Shown in pieces: positions 1 to 8,800 of a DNA stretch of 64,000 nucleotides. Origin of the DNA: Glaciecola sp028401415 (GTDB lineage: Bacteria > Pseudomonadota > Gammaproteobacteria > Enterobacterales > Alteromonadaceae). The stretch spans positions 2,480,001 to 2,544,000 of the forward strand of contig NZ_CP171821.2 of NCBI RefSeq assembly GCF_028401415.2, written 5' to 3'. Positions within the stretch are counted from its first letter, which is position 1. The number at the start of each line of letters is the position of its first letter. Under the pieces are notes generated by a model that saw only the letters and a list, made by a program, of their open reading frames with translations, searched no databases and had not been told where the DNA came from. Both the position numbers and the translations under genes were made by a program.

Positions 1-626
1 CTAAAGGCTTTACCTGCAAACGCGAGATATCTCTCATCGGTGCTTAATACGACATCCGATTTTTCGCCTGGATAATTAATGATAGAAGTATCACTTGAAA
101 CAATCTCGGTTACAGGACGTTCATATATCCAAAATGCCGCGGCTACAGAAATTACGAAAAGAAAAGCAACTACAAATACTGGCGAAGTAAGTACTTTGTT
201 TTTAATTTCGCTGAACATTCCCCCACCTGAATTCCTTAATTCATTTCTCCGGCGTGGGCTTTTAATATCTGAAACTATCCTTACCTCTTCATCTAAAATG
301 TATCCGCGCTTGTGGATAGACTTTATAAAATGGCGTCCATTTGCATTTTTAGAAAGAATGTTTCTTAGTTTTGTTAAAGAGCGCCGCACCGCAGCGTCGG
401 TAACAACTCTGTTTTGCCAAACATTCTCATGTAATTCTTGAATAGAGGTGTAGTGGTCGTTGTTTTCACAAAGATACTTCAAGACTGCAAACACTTGAGG
501 CTCAAGCCGAATTTCTTCTTCTTTGTAAAACAGTGTTTCAGTGCTCAAAGACAAACAAAAGTCTCCAAAACGGTATCCCTTTTGGAGATTCGTATTTTTT
601 ACTGCGTCCTCTTTAGCACCATTCAT
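1..626 (-). CDS. CadC-type winged-helix membrane regulator (3' end outside window)
   Basis: Translating the minus strand from the ATG at 626 gives 208 residues open to the window edge. Residues about 18-112 form an OmpR/PhoB-like winged-helix DNA-binding domain (RLEPQVFAVLKYL, VTDAAVRRSLTKLRNIL, and the wing IKSIHKRGYIL). A single membrane span follows at about 147-168 (PVFVVAFLFVISVAAAFWIY). The start of an extracytoplasmic region contains STDERYLAFAGK, which resembles one blade of a TolB/PD40 beta-propeller. This architecture is that of CadC/ToxR-like one-component regulators with a sensory periplasmic domain. There is no receiver domain. A GGAAG lies about 10 nt before the ATG. The frame is open upstream only to a stop at 663-665. 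It is the first gene after the NRPS operon on the same strand, so it may control that operon, but nothing in the sequence proves this. Confidence 0.85.
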   Translation of the reverse strand, partial: MNGAKEDAVKNTNLQKGYRFGDFCLSLSTETLFYKEEEIRLEPQVFAVLKYLCENNDHYTSIQELHENVWQNRVVTDAAVRRSLTKLRNILSKNANGRHFIKSIHKRGYILDEEVRIVSDIKSPRRRNELRNSGGGMFSEIKNKVLTSPVFVVAFLFVISVAAAFWIYERPVTEIVSSDTSIINYPGEKSDVVLSTDERYLAFAGKAF

Positions 627-767
627 CTTCAGCTTCCAGAATAAATATTTCTGAAAGAAGCGTTAATTGCGTTGGAGTAAAGGAACACAGGTTTCAGCGT
701 TTTCAATAACATACAGAACCTTGTCTTTGTGAGTAGACTGAATAATAAACCACAAAAAGCGTAATAT

Positions 768-790
768 GTATACAAAAGGAGTATACAAAA
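768..790. repeat. 10-bp direct repeat, possible operator
   Basis: GTATACAAAA occurs twice, at 768-777 and 781-790, separated by three bases (13-bp period). It lies about 140 bp upstream of the winged-helix regulator start and in the gap after the NRPS operon. Direct repeats near one helical turn apart are the usual target form of OmpR/PhoB-type winged-helix proteins. The role as an operator is inference. Confidence 0.4.
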
Positions 791-825
791 AGCTCAAACT
801 TTTTATTGGATAGGGCAAGGCAATA

Positions 826-853
826 TCAATGGCTCAATGAGAACAGCCATTGA
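826..853. other. Perfect 9-bp inverted repeat in the 627-951 gene gap
   Basis: TCAATGGCT (826-834) and AGCCATTGA (845-853) are exact inverted copies around a 10-nt loop. The site lies about 100 nt past the thioesterase stop, so it could mark the end of the NRPS operon transcript. No T-run follows on either strand, so a classic intrinsic terminator is not supported; a regulator site is equally possible. Apart from this and the direct repeat at 768-790, I see nothing in 627-951. Confidence 0.4.
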
Positions 854-951
854 CGTGTAGGCGGTGTTAAAGCTGGTTTCGAGAAAAATTTAGCGCTAGT
901 AGCGTTGTTGACATTAGGCAATCAACGCAAACATTTAAGATAGTTATAGCT

Positions 952-1731
952 TCAGGCGCATAAATAATTTTGGCTTCGTTGTGAAAGGTTAGCGTTTACG
1001 ATATCGCAAAGTTGCTTTCCTTCATCTAGCACAAATAAATGTTCTCCGCGTACAACACTGGCATGAAAAGCTAAAGAGGTCTTAGTTCCCCATTTTTTCA
1101 CTGAAGCAGGGCTCACGCTATCGTCACAATCACCATAAATCGCGGTAATTGGAACAGGAAGCTTGTCTATGGGTTCTAATTCCCAGTTTGCGCAAAGTTT
1201 TACATCAGCTCTAAAGATAGGCAAAAAAATCGACCTTAGCTCTTTATTTTTAAGCACCGAATCAGTCATGGTACTCAAACTGAGAATGCTATCCAAATAT
1301 GCTTCAAAGCCGGCAGATTCAACGCGCTCTCGCATTTCCCTCGGATGTATATAACCTCTTCCTGATACAAATAGATGTGTCGGCGCCTGCATTCCGCGTT
1401 TTATTAATGCGCAAGACAATAAATGACCAATGAGCGCACCCATACTATGCCCAAATATAGCGTAACGGTGATGAGTGAAGGGACCAATCACAGTCACTAA
1501 TTTTTCAATCAGCACAGACATATCGTCTATTAGCAAATCTCGTATTCGACGCTCTCTTCCGGGAAGGAAAACCGGACAAACCTGAATACTAGAGTCAAGA
1601 TATTCTTGCCATTTGGCGTAAAACTGAACGCCTCCGCCTGCGAATGGAAAGCAAAACAGTAGGGTTTTAGAAGGGTTAGGAGAAAAATCTGGAACCAACC
1701 ATTGGTCGTGCTTTTTATTCATTTTACTCAT
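952..1731 (-). CDS. Type II (editing) thioesterase of the NRPS locus
   Basis: This is a 259-residue alpha/beta hydrolase of the GrsT/TEII type. It hydrolyses wrong or stalled acyl groups from carrier-protein arms of NRPS and PKS lines. Visible marks are the N-terminal FCFPFAGGG motif, the nucleophile elbow GHSMGA (Ser96), an Asp region YGDCDD, and the catalytic His in RGEHLF (about residue 231). Length and motif order match stand-alone TEII proteins. It is the last gene of the operon. The ATG at 1731 overlaps the permease stop by 8 nt. However, the only good ribosome site (GAGGT) is too close to that ATG and sits 9 nt before a second ATG at 1722, so translation may begin there (MNKKHDQW). Confidence 0.9.
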   Translation of the reverse strand: MSKMNKKHDQWLVPDFSPNPSKTLLFCFPFAGGGVQFYAKWQEYLDSSIQVCPVFLPGRERRIRDLLIDDMSVLIEKLVTVIGPFTHHRYAIFGHSMGALIGHLLSCALIKRGMQAPTHLFVSGRGYIHPREMRERVESAGFEAYLDSILSLSTMTDSVLKNKELRSIFLPIFRADVKLCANWELEPIDKLPVPITAIYGDCDDSVSPASVKKWGTKTSLAFHASVVRGEHLFVLDEGKQLCDIVNANLSQRSQNYLCA

Positions 1732-2962
1732 ACCTCAATGCTTGAATTGGATCTAAACGAGACGCCTTTACCGCTGGAGCTAAGCCAAAAAAGATGCCAA
1801 TTGACGATGTGAATATAAAAGATAACCATATTGCCCAAACTGGAATCAGTTGCTCTAGTGCAATCGGTAAAAGGGCAGAAAAAAGTTCGGCAAACATTGC
1901 CCCAAGAAGAAGCCCCAGTAAGCCTCCGATTAAAGATAAAAGTATTGATTCAAACAAAAATTGCATCATGATGCATCTAGGCGTTGCACCCAAAGATTTC
2001 AGAACTCCTATTTCCTTTGTGCGTTCAGTGACCGATACGAGCATTATATTCATGACGCCTATCCCGCCTACGACAAGACTAACTCCAACCAGGCCCCCTG
2101 TGACCGCAAGGACAACAGACAAAATGCTGTCAAACTGTGATTTCAACTTTTCGGCAGTGACAAATTCAAATGTATTAGCTTCATTTGCTTCAAGATTTAA
2201 TCGGTTTCTCAACAAGGTAGTCAATTCTTGTGTAACCGCGTCTATATGAATATTGGGATTTGGGCGAAAAAGAATCGACACATTATCAGTGATCTGCGTC
2301 CCAAACATCGAACGCATGGTGCTAATAGGCATCAAAATGTAGTTATCTTGATCAATACCAAAAATCGACCCTCTCGTTTCTCCTACACCGATAACGAGAA
2401 ACCAATCATTATCGATTTGGATATACTCGCCTACTGGGTTCGCTTTCATGCTGAGGTTTTTTGCTACCGTTGCACCAATAAAAACCACGCGGCGTCTTTG
2501 ATTATCATCGCTGCGGTTGATAAAACGACCGTATTCAGGGTAAATATTGACAACACTTTTGTATAAGCTAGTTGCACCTATAAGGCTTGCAGTAGTTGAA
2601 CTTCGTTTATAGGCCAGCGTTGGAACAGAGTTCATTAACATCGCCGAAGGAGACATGTCTTGGACCAATTGACTTCGATTGTCCAAGTACAAATAATCTT
2701 CGTACGATAATTGGCTTTCAATGCCTAGTTGCTTTTTTTCTTCTGGAGTTTTTGCTTGCAAAGTGACCATATCACTGGCGAAGTCTTTTAGTTGAGCACT
2801 GATCACCTCTCCCAACGCAGACGTTACAGAAATAACAATTATGACAGATGCAATCCCAATGACTATGCCCAGCACAGTCAAAAGACTTCTTAATTTATGA
2901 CAGATTATGGATTTCACTGCCGCTTTGCTGGTTTGCAACACTTCTTCGACGATTTCAAGCAT
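1724..2962 (-). CDS. MacB-type ABC transporter permease (FtsX family)
   Basis: Membrane subunit of a MacB-like exporter. The protein has one N-terminal span (about residues 25-47), a large periplasmic MacB_PCD-type domain, and three C-terminal spans carrying the FtsX-family stretch MLVSVTERTKEIGVLKSLGA. ATPase and permease are separate proteins here, unlike E. coli MacB, where they are fused. I place the start at the ATG at 2962 (MLEIVEEVLQ). It has a GGAG about 9 nt upstream and overlaps the ATPase stop by 8 nt. A GTG at 2977 would add five residues. With the ATPase and the MacA-like protein upstream it forms a tripartite-type efflux system, probably exporting the peptide made by the locus. 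No TolC-like outer membrane channel is encoded in the window. Confidence 0.88.
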   Translation of the reverse strand: MLEIVEEVLQTSKAAVKSIICHKLRSLLTVLGIVIGIASVIIVISVTSALGEVISAQLKDFASDMVTLQAKTPEEKKQLGIESQLSYEDYLYLDNRSQLVQDMSPSAMLMNSVPTLAYKRSSTTASLIGATSLYKSVVNIYPEYGRFINRSDDNQRRRVVFIGATVAKNLSMKANPVGEYIQIDNDWFLVIGVGETRGSIFGIDQDNYILMPISTMRSMFGTQITDNVSILFRPNPNIHIDAVTQELTTLLRNRLNLEANEANTFEFVTAEKLKSQFDSILSVVLAVTGGLVGVSLVVGGIGVMNIMLVSVTERTKEIGVLKSLGATPRCIMMQFLFESILLSLIGGLLGLLLGAMFAELFSALLPIALEQLIPVWAIWLSFIFTSSIGIFFGLAPAVKASRLDPIQALRYE

Positions 2963-3680
2963 GGCACCCGACTCCACGAGCTAGTTCTTGAGAAGGAAAC
3001 GTCAGGTCAGAATCAATTTCGCCGTCAACAATTCGAATACGCCTCTCGCAGTGCTCTGCAATATCTGTTTCATGTGTCACCAGCACTATTGTATTTCCTT
3101 CTTGATGCAAAGCGTCAAATAGGGCCATGATTTCCCAGGTAGTCTCAGAATCGAGATTACCCGTTGGCTCATCTCCGAGAAGGATTGCAGGATCACTTAC
3201 TAACGCCCGAGCTACGGCAACTCGTTGGCGCTGTCCGCCGGATAACTGATTAGGAACAGACTTGGCCTTATGTGCTAGTCCGACTCGTTCCAATTGAAAC
3301 ATTGCACGCTCAATTCTTTCCTTTTGTTTCATAACGCGGTATGTCAGTGGCTGAATTACGTTGTCAAGCACGCTTGCGCGCGGCAATAAGTTGTAGTTTT
3401 GAAACACGAAGCCTATTTCTCGATTTCGAACCATCGATAATTGTGCTTCAGACATTTCTGTCACAAGATTACCGTTAAGACGATAGCTCCCTGCACTCGG
3501 TCTATCGAGGCACCCTAACAAATTCATTAAGGTTGATTTGCCAGAACCAGAAGGCCCAGTTATAGCGTTATAGCTATTTTCATATATTTCCAAATCTACA
3601 TTGTTCAAAGCGATATGCTCTCCATCCTCAAATTTGTAGATTTTTTTAACGCCTCTAAGTTCTAAGACCGCATTTTTCAT
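2955..3680 (-). CDS. MacB/LolD-type ABC transporter ATPase
   Basis: Cytoplasmic nucleotide-binding subunit of 241 residues. It has a Walker A (GPSGSGKST), the ABC signature LSGGQRQRVAVARAL, a Walker B with catalytic Glu (ILLGDEPTGNLDSET) and a switch His (LVTHE). The LDS after the Walker B is typical of the MacB/LolD/FtsE group that works with FtsX-fold permeases rather than classical importers. It begins 5 nt after the MacA-like stop and ends inside the start of the permease gene, so the three subunits are translationally linked. Confidence 0.92.
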   Translation of the reverse strand: MKNAVLELRGVKKIYKFEDGEHIALNNVDLEIYENSYNAITGPSGSGKSTLMNLLGCLDRPSAGSYRLNGNLVTEMSEAQLSMVRNREIGFVFQNYNLLPRASVLDNVIQPLTYRVMKQKERIERAMFQLERVGLAHKAKSVPNQLSGGQRQRVAVARALVSDPAILLGDEPTGNLDSETTWEIMALFDALHQEGNTIVLVTHETDIAEHCERRIRIVDGEIDSDLTFPSQELARGVGCHA

Positions 3681-3685
3681 GACAG

Positions 3686-4849
3686 TTAACCCTGACTTTC
3701 CACTTGCATTGCTTGTACAGCCATACCTTCTTTGAGCAATGCAGTAGTTCTGCTAGGCCCAATGATGACCTCTTGTCCGGTTTCTAAGCCAGCAAGGATC
3801 TGTTGTTCAGTATCCGTCGCTAGGCCTAGCTCGACCTCCTGACGAGAGGCTTTTCCTTCCTCAATTACCCATATGTAAGGTACATCGTTGCTAGCTAAAT
3901 TTAATGCCGAGATGGGCACAACCTTTGCTGTACCTATCTGTTGCTTGACGATTTCCGCTCTGCAGCTCATTCCAGAGCGCAGATGACTTGTATCCCCCTC
4001 TAAATCTACTTTGATCATTACCACTAAACCCGAATTTGCATTCGCATTGGCTGACGATGCTCTAACACCGAGTTTCGATACGGTGCCTAATATCTTTTTA
4101 TCCTGATCAGCCGCTGCATAAACATTCACTCTTTGTCCAAGCCGCACATTTGCAATATCAGCTTCGTCGACGCGCAGATTAACTTTCATTGAAGAAGGAT
4201 CAGACACAAGCATCAGCTCCGAGCCGATAATGTTCGTCGTGCCAGCCACTACAGTTTCACCGACCTTGACGCCCACATCGACAACCAAACCGTCAATGGG
4301 TGAAGTGAAAACTGTTTTAGCAAGTTCTTGACGGGCCTCATCTAATAGCGCTTGTTTTCCAACAATAGAAGCTTGAGTAGATTCAATTTCTAATTTTGCG
4401 ATCGTTAATGAAGTCTCTAATTCATCAATTGCGTCTACCGAAGAAAGACCTTTGCTTTGAAGCTTTTTTTGCCGCTCTAGTTGTTGCTTTGCTCGTTCAA
4501 ATTCCTCTTCTCTTTTTCGCAATTCGATGTTTTGCAAATTGATATCTGAGACCATTCTTTCAACTCTCGCTTTGAAAGAGGTATCGTCTAACTTTGCCAG
4601 AATGTCACCTTTTTTTACTTCGTCACCTTCCTCCACGAATACATCAAGTACTCTTCCGGTAACCTCAGAGCGAATACTGACCTCTTTGTAGTAGATTACG
4701 TTGCCGGAAGCCAATATTGAGCTTTCAATCTCTTGCACAGAGACTTCTGCAGCGTTTACCTCAAGAGCAGATGCTGAGTTAGATTTCTTAATGCCAATAA
4801 GAATTCCAACACCAACGACAACGCATAAAAAAACGAATAACTTTTTCAT
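3686..4849 (-). CDS. MacA-like periplasmic adaptor (HlyD/RND membrane fusion protein)
   Basis: Periplasmic adaptor of about 387 residues. It has an N-terminal membrane anchor (KKLFVFLCVVVGVGILIG), a split biotinyl-lipoyl-like domain (SEVTGRVLDVFVEEGDEVKK and SPIDGLVVDVGVKVGET), a long helical hairpin between them rich in Lys, Glu and Gln, then beta-barrel and membrane-proximal domains. In the MacAB family this protein stimulates the ATPase and links the pump to TolC. The open frame reaches back to 4975, but the ATG at 4849 starts directly with the membrane anchor and lies 2 nt after the stop of the preceding gene, so it is the likely start. The Shine-Dalgarno is weak and translation is probably coupled. 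Confidence 0.88.
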   Translation of the reverse strand: MKKLFVFLCVVVGVGILIGIKKSNSASALEVNAAEVSVQEIESSILASGNVIYYKEVSIRSEVTGRVLDVFVEEGDEVKKGDILAKLDDTSFKARVERMVSDINLQNIELRKREEEFERAKQQLERQKKLQSKGLSSVDAIDELETSLTIAKLEIESTQASIVGKQALLDEARQELAKTVFTSPIDGLVVDVGVKVGETVVAGTTNIIGSELMLVSDPSSMKVNLRVDEADIANVRLGQRVNVYAAADQDKKILGTVSKLGVRASSANANANSGLVVMIKVDLEGDTSHLRSGMSCRAEIVKQQIGTAKVVPISALNLASNDVPYIWVIEEGKASRQEVELGLATDTEQQILAGLETGQEVIIGPSRTTALLKEGMAVQAMQVESQG

Positions 4850-4851
4850 GA

Positions 4852-5538
4852 TCAAACCATTATAATTTGAGAAACGACATACACTATGTAAGGCGTTACT
4901 GCGATTAAGAGTGATTTTAGCCAGGTCGCGTTGGCCCATATTCTTATGCCAATTGTGGCCAACACGATGCTCCATATATAGAACACGCTAAAACTATTTC
5001 CGATTAGGTATAAATAACCACTTTCCTCCTGAATACCCAAGAGCTGGCTGACTGATGCATAATTAATCAGCTCTGGTCGAAAATCCTGTTCTGGAATTGT
5101 AAAAAGAATAATCATAAATATGAGCGTTGAAATAATCGTGGGCGCCTGAGTCCACAATGTGAAACTAAACCATTGTTCATAGCTTTTTCGCTCGTCTGAT
5201 GAATCCATATACATATAAAAAAGACTCAGCAAAGCAACGGCAACCAGCATCGCTGTCGAAGATAGAAATGTCCCTAACCATCCCGCATACTCAGCGAGAT
5301 TGCGGAATATTCTCGCTAGCTCCTCTTGCTGAGAAGCCGGCAAATCTTGAATTTCCGCAAGCTGTTTTTGCACCAACCATTCACTATCAATGACACTGTA
5401 AAAACTGTAATAAAGTGCAAAAATAGACAGCGTTAGCAGAAGGAAGATCCATCTGCCTTTGTGGTCACCATATTTTATTCGGTGAAAAAAGCTCGATGGT
5501 GACGTAAACACGTCAAAAAATGAGTAAACGAGCGTCAT
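4852..5538 (-). CDS. YIP1-family integral membrane protein
   Basis: A 228-residue protein with about five hydrophobic spans (roughly residues 30-50, 90-112, 130-150, 170-195 and 208-228). An N-terminal amphipathic stretch (FFDVFTSPSSFFHRI) is typical of the bacterial Yip1-domain family. The biochemical role of these proteins is not established; in bacteria they are often found next to MacAB-like pumps, as here. The start has a good ribosome site (AGGAG, 7 nt from the ATG). It lies 23 nt after the small membrane protein gene and its stop is 2 nt before the MacA-like start, so it belongs to the export block of the operon. Confidence 0.7.
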   Translation of the reverse strand: MTLVYSFFDVFTSPSSFFHRIKYGDHKGRWIFLLLTLSIFALYYSFYSVIDSEWLVQKQLAEIQDLPASQQEELARIFRNLAEYAGWLGTFLSSTAMLVAVALLSLFYMYMDSSDERKSYEQWFSFTLWTQAPTIISTLIFMIILFTIPEQDFRPELINYASVSQLLGIQEESGYLYLIGNSFSVFYIWSIVLATIGIRIWANATWLKSLLIAVTPYIVYVVSQIIMV

Positions 5539-5561
5539 AACGAATCTCCTGTACTAGATAA

Positions 5562-5843
5562 CTAACTTGTTTCTGTATCTTGTATCTTGATTTTTGAAGC
5601 TGCCTTTTTAGTTAGCTTTCCCGTCGCTGCCCAAGCCAAAAGACCAAACCAAGCTATCCAAGATATAATCGCTGGCACATTCGCTGCAAAAATGAGCTTT
5701 GCATTACGCCGGTTAAAAAATAGGGCGACGATGGTGGGTAAAAACCACACCACTAAAAAAAACGCGATAAAGCTTGTCGCCTGAAAAGCGTTCAAACTCC
5801 CCAATTGGGTCAAGAAAAAATCAAACTGTTGTGAAATATCCAT
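5562..5843 (-). CDS. Small two-helix membrane protein, superinfection-immunity-like
   Basis: A 93-residue protein with two predicted membrane helices (about residues 23-43 and 53-75) and a basic C-terminus. The pattern WFLPTIVALF...RR.A..IF..N....ISWIAWFGLLAWA resembles the phage T4 Imm-like superinfection immunity family (PF14373-type), many members of which are ordinary chromosomal membrane proteins. A direct phage-immunity role is not implied. The ATG overlaps the stop of the loader gene by one base (TAATG) and has a GGAG about 8 nt upstream. A role in transport or self-protection is possible only by context. Confidence 0.55.
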   Translation of the reverse strand: MDISQQFDFFLTQLGSLNAFQATSFIAFFLVVWFLPTIVALFFNRRNAKLIFAANVPAIISWIAWFGLLAWAATGKLTKKAASKIKIQDTETS

Positions 5844-8800
5844 TAGTGTTCTCCTATGGGATGATTGGACATAAAATTGATGAAATTAATAAGAAATTTG
5901 CGAGCGTAATTACTGCACAGTAGATTTGTGTCGTATTTAACGTTAAGAGCGTATCTTCCATTCACCCTAAACATCTCGACAGCAATGTCGGTTTGCCCCA
6001 TCTGTTGGATATGCCCGTATAGTTTTACGTGCTTGCCGTCAATTTCTGTGCTTGCACTGCAACCATCTCCAAACCATGCGCCTATTTCGGGAACAATCGC
6101 AGGGTCGTGAAACGCAAATGTGGTCTGCGCTAGCGGAGCTCTTCCGGTATCTGTCTTTACTCCGCTATCCCTGATAATGCGTCCAAAGGGATATGATTTG
6201 TGCTCAAGAGCTTGAAGTATTTGATTTTCAACAATTTTAGGCCAAGATGCCTTCGCAAAATCAGGGCTTACCCTAATCGGCAACAAATTGACAAAATTTC
6301 CGATTTGCTGAGTTTGATGCGTTTCACGCAAACAAACGGGCGTAGCAACCAGAAAATCACTGGTAGCAGTCAAATCCTGAAGAAAACGACAGTACAAACC
6401 AAAAAGGTACACAAAACGGCTTACGCCCGATTCGCCAATTTGCGACTCAATAAACTGGCTTTGTTCGTTCGTTAGGATTTGCGTGAACCCATCGCCGCTC
6501 AAAAGCTGATGAGAACTACGAACGCTTACCGGTAAGTCCAATACAGCGAAATCTTGTATTGCTTTTTTCCAAAAGGCCGCTGATGAATCATCTGTTTCCT
6601 GAATGATAGAAGGATATTCTTTAAGCGTAGTCTGAGAAGATTTGCCCGACAGTTCTGCTATAAAATCTGTTAAGAATATCTCCATGCTTGCAAGGTCACA
6701 GGCAAGGTGATGAAGAACAAAAACTACGATATAAGCGTCTTCTTTTTCCAGCACATGGCACTTCAGCAAGGGGCCGGACAATCTGATTGCTTTGCTTGCA
6801 AGCAGTTGAATGCGTTTGTGAATATCATCAGCAGAACCTTGACTGACATCCTCTACCGAAAATTCAAACCAATCTTTAAGCTGAGAAATTTCAGTATTTC
6901 GCCCAACTTGTTTATACGCCAGCTTAAGGATGGGATGTTTATCTCCCAGATTTACCAAGGCTCGCTTTATTAGTTGAGGATTACTCGATTTGTCAATCTC
7001 AAGGGTCATTGGGACGTTGTATGCACTAGAGGAAGAGTTAAGGAGTTGAGAGAAATATATTCCCAACTGATTTTCAGTTAATTCTTTTGCAGAATTTACT
7101 CGTCTAGTGGGTTCTTTTTTATCGATAGTGTTTTGAATTGCCTGTTTGGCACGAATAAAGGCCGCTTGCTGGGCAATCGTTCTTTTGTGTTCAAATGCTT
7201 CAAATAGACTTAACTTCACTAAGAACGCTTGATGTATTAACGAAAGGACTCTAATTAGGCGTAATGAACTTCCTCCAATTTCGAAAAAGTCAGCGTTTTT
7301 GTCGACAATGTCCTTTCCAAGCACTTTGTACCAAATTCGCGCGACTTTAATCTCTAGTGCATCTGCTTTGTTCAAATGCACACCATCGGAATTGTGTTCC
7401 GGCCATACTTGAGAGACCAAGGCATCGTCATCTTCAATGGAACAATAGCATTGGTCGATAAACTTCAAGCTTAAGCCAGCGCTCTTAGAAGTACTCGCTG
7501 CACTTTTGGGAGCTTTCTCCCTCGTTAGATGTTTAAGATTCGCTACGGTATCGACACTTAAGGCGCTGTAATATGTGTCATCAACGCAAGTTATCTCTTT
7601 AGCTAAGGCAGTGTAAAAATCCTGTAGAGGCTGGTTTCTTTCTAGTTCTTTCCATTTTAAAGTAAGCTTTTGAACAGATAAATTCTTAAGAAACGTACCG
7701 ATTTTTGAAAGAAATCGTTCCTCAATTCCTCTACCCAAAGCCCTGCAACTTAATACAATATTTTCTAATGTTGCATTGTCGCTAGCCACGCTGATGAAAG
7801 CAGCACCAACGAGTCCATAATCACCAAATTTGTCTCGCGCAGTTATTGTAATACACTTTACCGTATTGCTCAGAAGTAGCTTATGCAAACTGCTAGGATC
7901 ATAAGTGTGCTTGGTAGCATTAAACTGATTAGTTCTTTGCGTTAACTGTGCAACGCGAGTGATGTTTTCAGCATTTAGTGGTGCCACGTTGATTTCAAGT
8001 CCAAGACTTGACAGAAAGTCATCAAACGACTGGCTTTTAGCCAGTTGTGCCTCTCGTCGCTGATTCTCCAAGTAACGTGTTGAACGCTGCTTGTCATCTT
8101 CAGTTATGTGGCTGGTAGTAAACGCCCAATGATTCATCATCTTGGCCAAATGGTTTTTCTCGTGTTTAAATTGAAGCACAAGCACCTGAGGAAATGTACC
8201 TGTTACTTCTGCCAGTTCAGCTTGGTTATCATCGACAAAAACAACCGAATCAAGTGAAATAGACAGCGATTCTGCTATACGATGAATATTGATAGATTTT
8301 TTCTGCCAGTTGGCCTTCATATCAATAAAATGGTGGGGCTTGAGCAACATTTCTTCGCGTTCGTCGAACACTTGGGCAATATCACTTTCTACATTCTTAC
8401 TGCATAAAGCCAACATTACGCCATTACTATGCTGTTCGATAAGGAAGGCTTGAAATGCCAGATGCAGCTTTGTAATTTCTATACCTTTGACGCCATTTTC
8501 TCCGACAACACCTTTCCAAAGTGTGTTGTCAGCATCTACCACAATTAGCTTATGAGGGGTTTTGTCTTTACAAATTAGTGCGCGATATACCTCTTTACTC
8601 AAAAAACCATACCATTTGCTACTAAAGGGTACGTCTATGTCATCCGCTAAATTCGAATTAAACAATTCTTGTTTATCTATACCCCACTCATCGCACCATG
8701 TGATTTGTGTGTTCGGGATTTTATCCAGACAAGGTAATAATTCGTTTTTTACATCTTGAATAATAACCTGTTCGCTTGGTTCGTTTGATGAAGTGAACAT

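Noticed and set aside
79..644. Plus-strand frames of 120 and 68 codons at the left edge
   Set aside because: The minus strand here encodes a clear winged-helix/TM regulator; the plus-strand frames show no family features.
826..853. Inverted repeat as an intrinsic terminator of the NRPS operon
   Set aside because: No T-run follows the stem on either strand; kept only as an unexplained inverted repeat.
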